This document shows positions 63,057 through 64,000 of a DNA stretch of 64,000 nucleotides, piece after piece (positions within the stretch are counted from its first letter, which is position 1; each line of letters opens with the position of its first letter). The notes beneath the pieces were generated by a model. It did no database searches, had not been told where the DNA came from, and saw nothing but the letters and a program-made list of their open reading frames with translations. The stretch is from Musa acuminata AAA Group (Eukaryota > Streptophyta > Magnoliopsida > Zingiberales > Musaceae). Both the position numbers and the translations under genes were made by a program. The stretch covers positions 3,300,501 through 3,364,500 of the forward strand of contig NC_088338.1 in the NCBI RefSeq assembly GCF_036884655.1, read 5' to 3'.

Positions 63057-64000
63057 GGTCTCATGTCGAGCCAGGCCGATGGGAGGAGGAGAGGATGGAT
63101 GGATCACTTTGGTGGCTCTGCTTTTGCTTTTGATGGAGGGTGAGGGAGAAGGATTCTCTCTCTCTCTCTCTCTACTTTATCTTCTTTTTGGTGATGGATT
63201 CTTGGGCATGGTGATGGCTGGGTTGCTTGACGGTGACGACGCTCGTCGCCACCCGTCTCTTCATCCATTCCTCGCTTCTCGGTCACTTCGCTTTGGGGCG
63301 GTGTGTCGACGGCTGCGTTGCTTCCGGCGCTCTCCCGGACAGAATTGGTGCTTTTAAAGTAGTTAATTAAAGTGTAAGTTCCTAACCATATGAGGTCAAG
63401 TTCATATGTAGTGCGATTCCTCGCCATTTGCCACTCTCCATTACGAGCTCAACACCTTTCGGATGAATCAACATCCATAATGACGAAATGGATTTTTTTA
63501 GATACACACGCTAAAAAGAACAATAAAATTAATAATAACACAATTTTATTTCTTGCCTACCGAATATATATATGTATATATGTATGTGTATATGTATATA
63601 TTGTATATATATATAGAGAGAGATAGAGAGATTTAATCCATATATATATATATATATATTTATATTTATAGAGAGAGAGAGAGAGAGAGAGAGATTTAAT
63701 CCAAATACAAGTCCAAATCAACATTTTTTTTCACATAACTCTCAAAGGATTATTATTTTTTAGTTTTCATTCAGACTTTTTAGAAGAAAAAACCTACAAG
63801 TATAAGAGTATGATACCAAAAGAATAATAAAACATAAACTAAAATATTGAGTAAAAGATTTTTGTGGTTTAGCATTTCTTGTCGACATTCATTAGAAAAG
63901 CAAAATTTTAATTCAAATTCTAGTCCAAACTTTACCGTCTCTAATGTAAACTTCATAGAAAATAATTTATTTTTCTACTCAGTCCCTCTAGAAAAAGTCT
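63057..64000. other. QUIRKY-like promoter side, microsatellite-rich
   Basis: A CT run (GA on the coding strand) at 63155-63172 lies about 100 bases upstream of the QUIRKY-like start codon and is probably in its leader. From about 63560 there are AT runs and GA runs. The unit AGAGAGATTTAATCCA occurs twice (near 63625 and 63688), showing a local duplication. The rest is AT-rich with no gene recognised. Confidence 0.55.
63155..63172. repeat. (CT)n microsatellite in QUIRKY-like leader
   Basis: A perfect CT run, reading as GA on the gene's own strand. GAGA-type tracts are frequent in plant leaders and core promoters. A regulatory role is only possible, not shown. Confidence 0.85.

Overview
The window is plant nuclear DNA, almost certainly from a monocot and most likely a banana-like Zingiberales species. 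The supporting signs are intron-containing genes with canonical GT-AG junctions, GC-rich first exons next to AT-rich introns and intergenic DNA, many AT and GA microsatellites, and degenerate repeat families rich in GGTAC/CGGTAT words. The exact species is an inference. There are no prokaryotic, viral or organellar blocks.

Layout, left to right. (1) 871-1242, minus: first exon of a plastid ribosomal protein S6 gene whose other exons lie off the left edge. (2) 5520-7364, plus: an intronless MYC2-like bHLH factor of the JAM/bHLH13 type, with a G-box cluster upstream. (3) 11475-17668, plus: a seven-exon IST1-like ESCRT regulator with a frame problem near its 3' end. (4) 20509-25545, minus: a complete four-exon EARLY FLOWERING 3 gene. 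(5) 27722-28630, minus: an intronless HECATE/bHLH87-type bHLH factor. (6) 33240-34589, minus: a DAD1-like phospholipase A1-II. (7) 35713-39417, minus: a four-exon plastid ACHT-type thioredoxin. (8) 41430-47212, plus: a 14-exon mitochondrial glycine decarboxylase P-protein. (9) 47985-48430, plus: a decayed GATA zinc-finger remnant. (10) 48515-50720: a composite repeat in which long direct repeats flank a 103-bp tandem array. (11) 51105-53129, minus: a short class I (RPD3-type) histone deacetylase. (12) 54272-59736, plus: an intron-bearing, frameshifted pseudogene of plastid CLPR1. (13) 60000-63056, minus: an intronless QUIRKY-like multiple-C2 and transmembrane protein.

The genes do not form an operon or cluster. 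They are independent loci in ordinary gene-rich plant chromatin. Their themes are plastid and mitochondrial function (S6, ACHT thioredoxin, P-protein, CLPR1 relic), jasmonate and clock transcription (JAM bHLH, ELF3, PLA1-II) and development (bHLH87, histone deacetylase, QUIRKY). Exon boundaries were read by eye from conserved protein blocks, GT-AG signals and phase. For each complete spliced gene the exon lengths sum to a multiple of three; the only exception is the IST1-like gene, discussed separately.

I found no convincing new biological system. The most unusual items are the IST1-like frame break, the in-frame stop-free 90-nt intron in the P-protein gene, the decayed CLPR1 and GATA copies, and the 103-bp array with an inverted tail between direct repeats.
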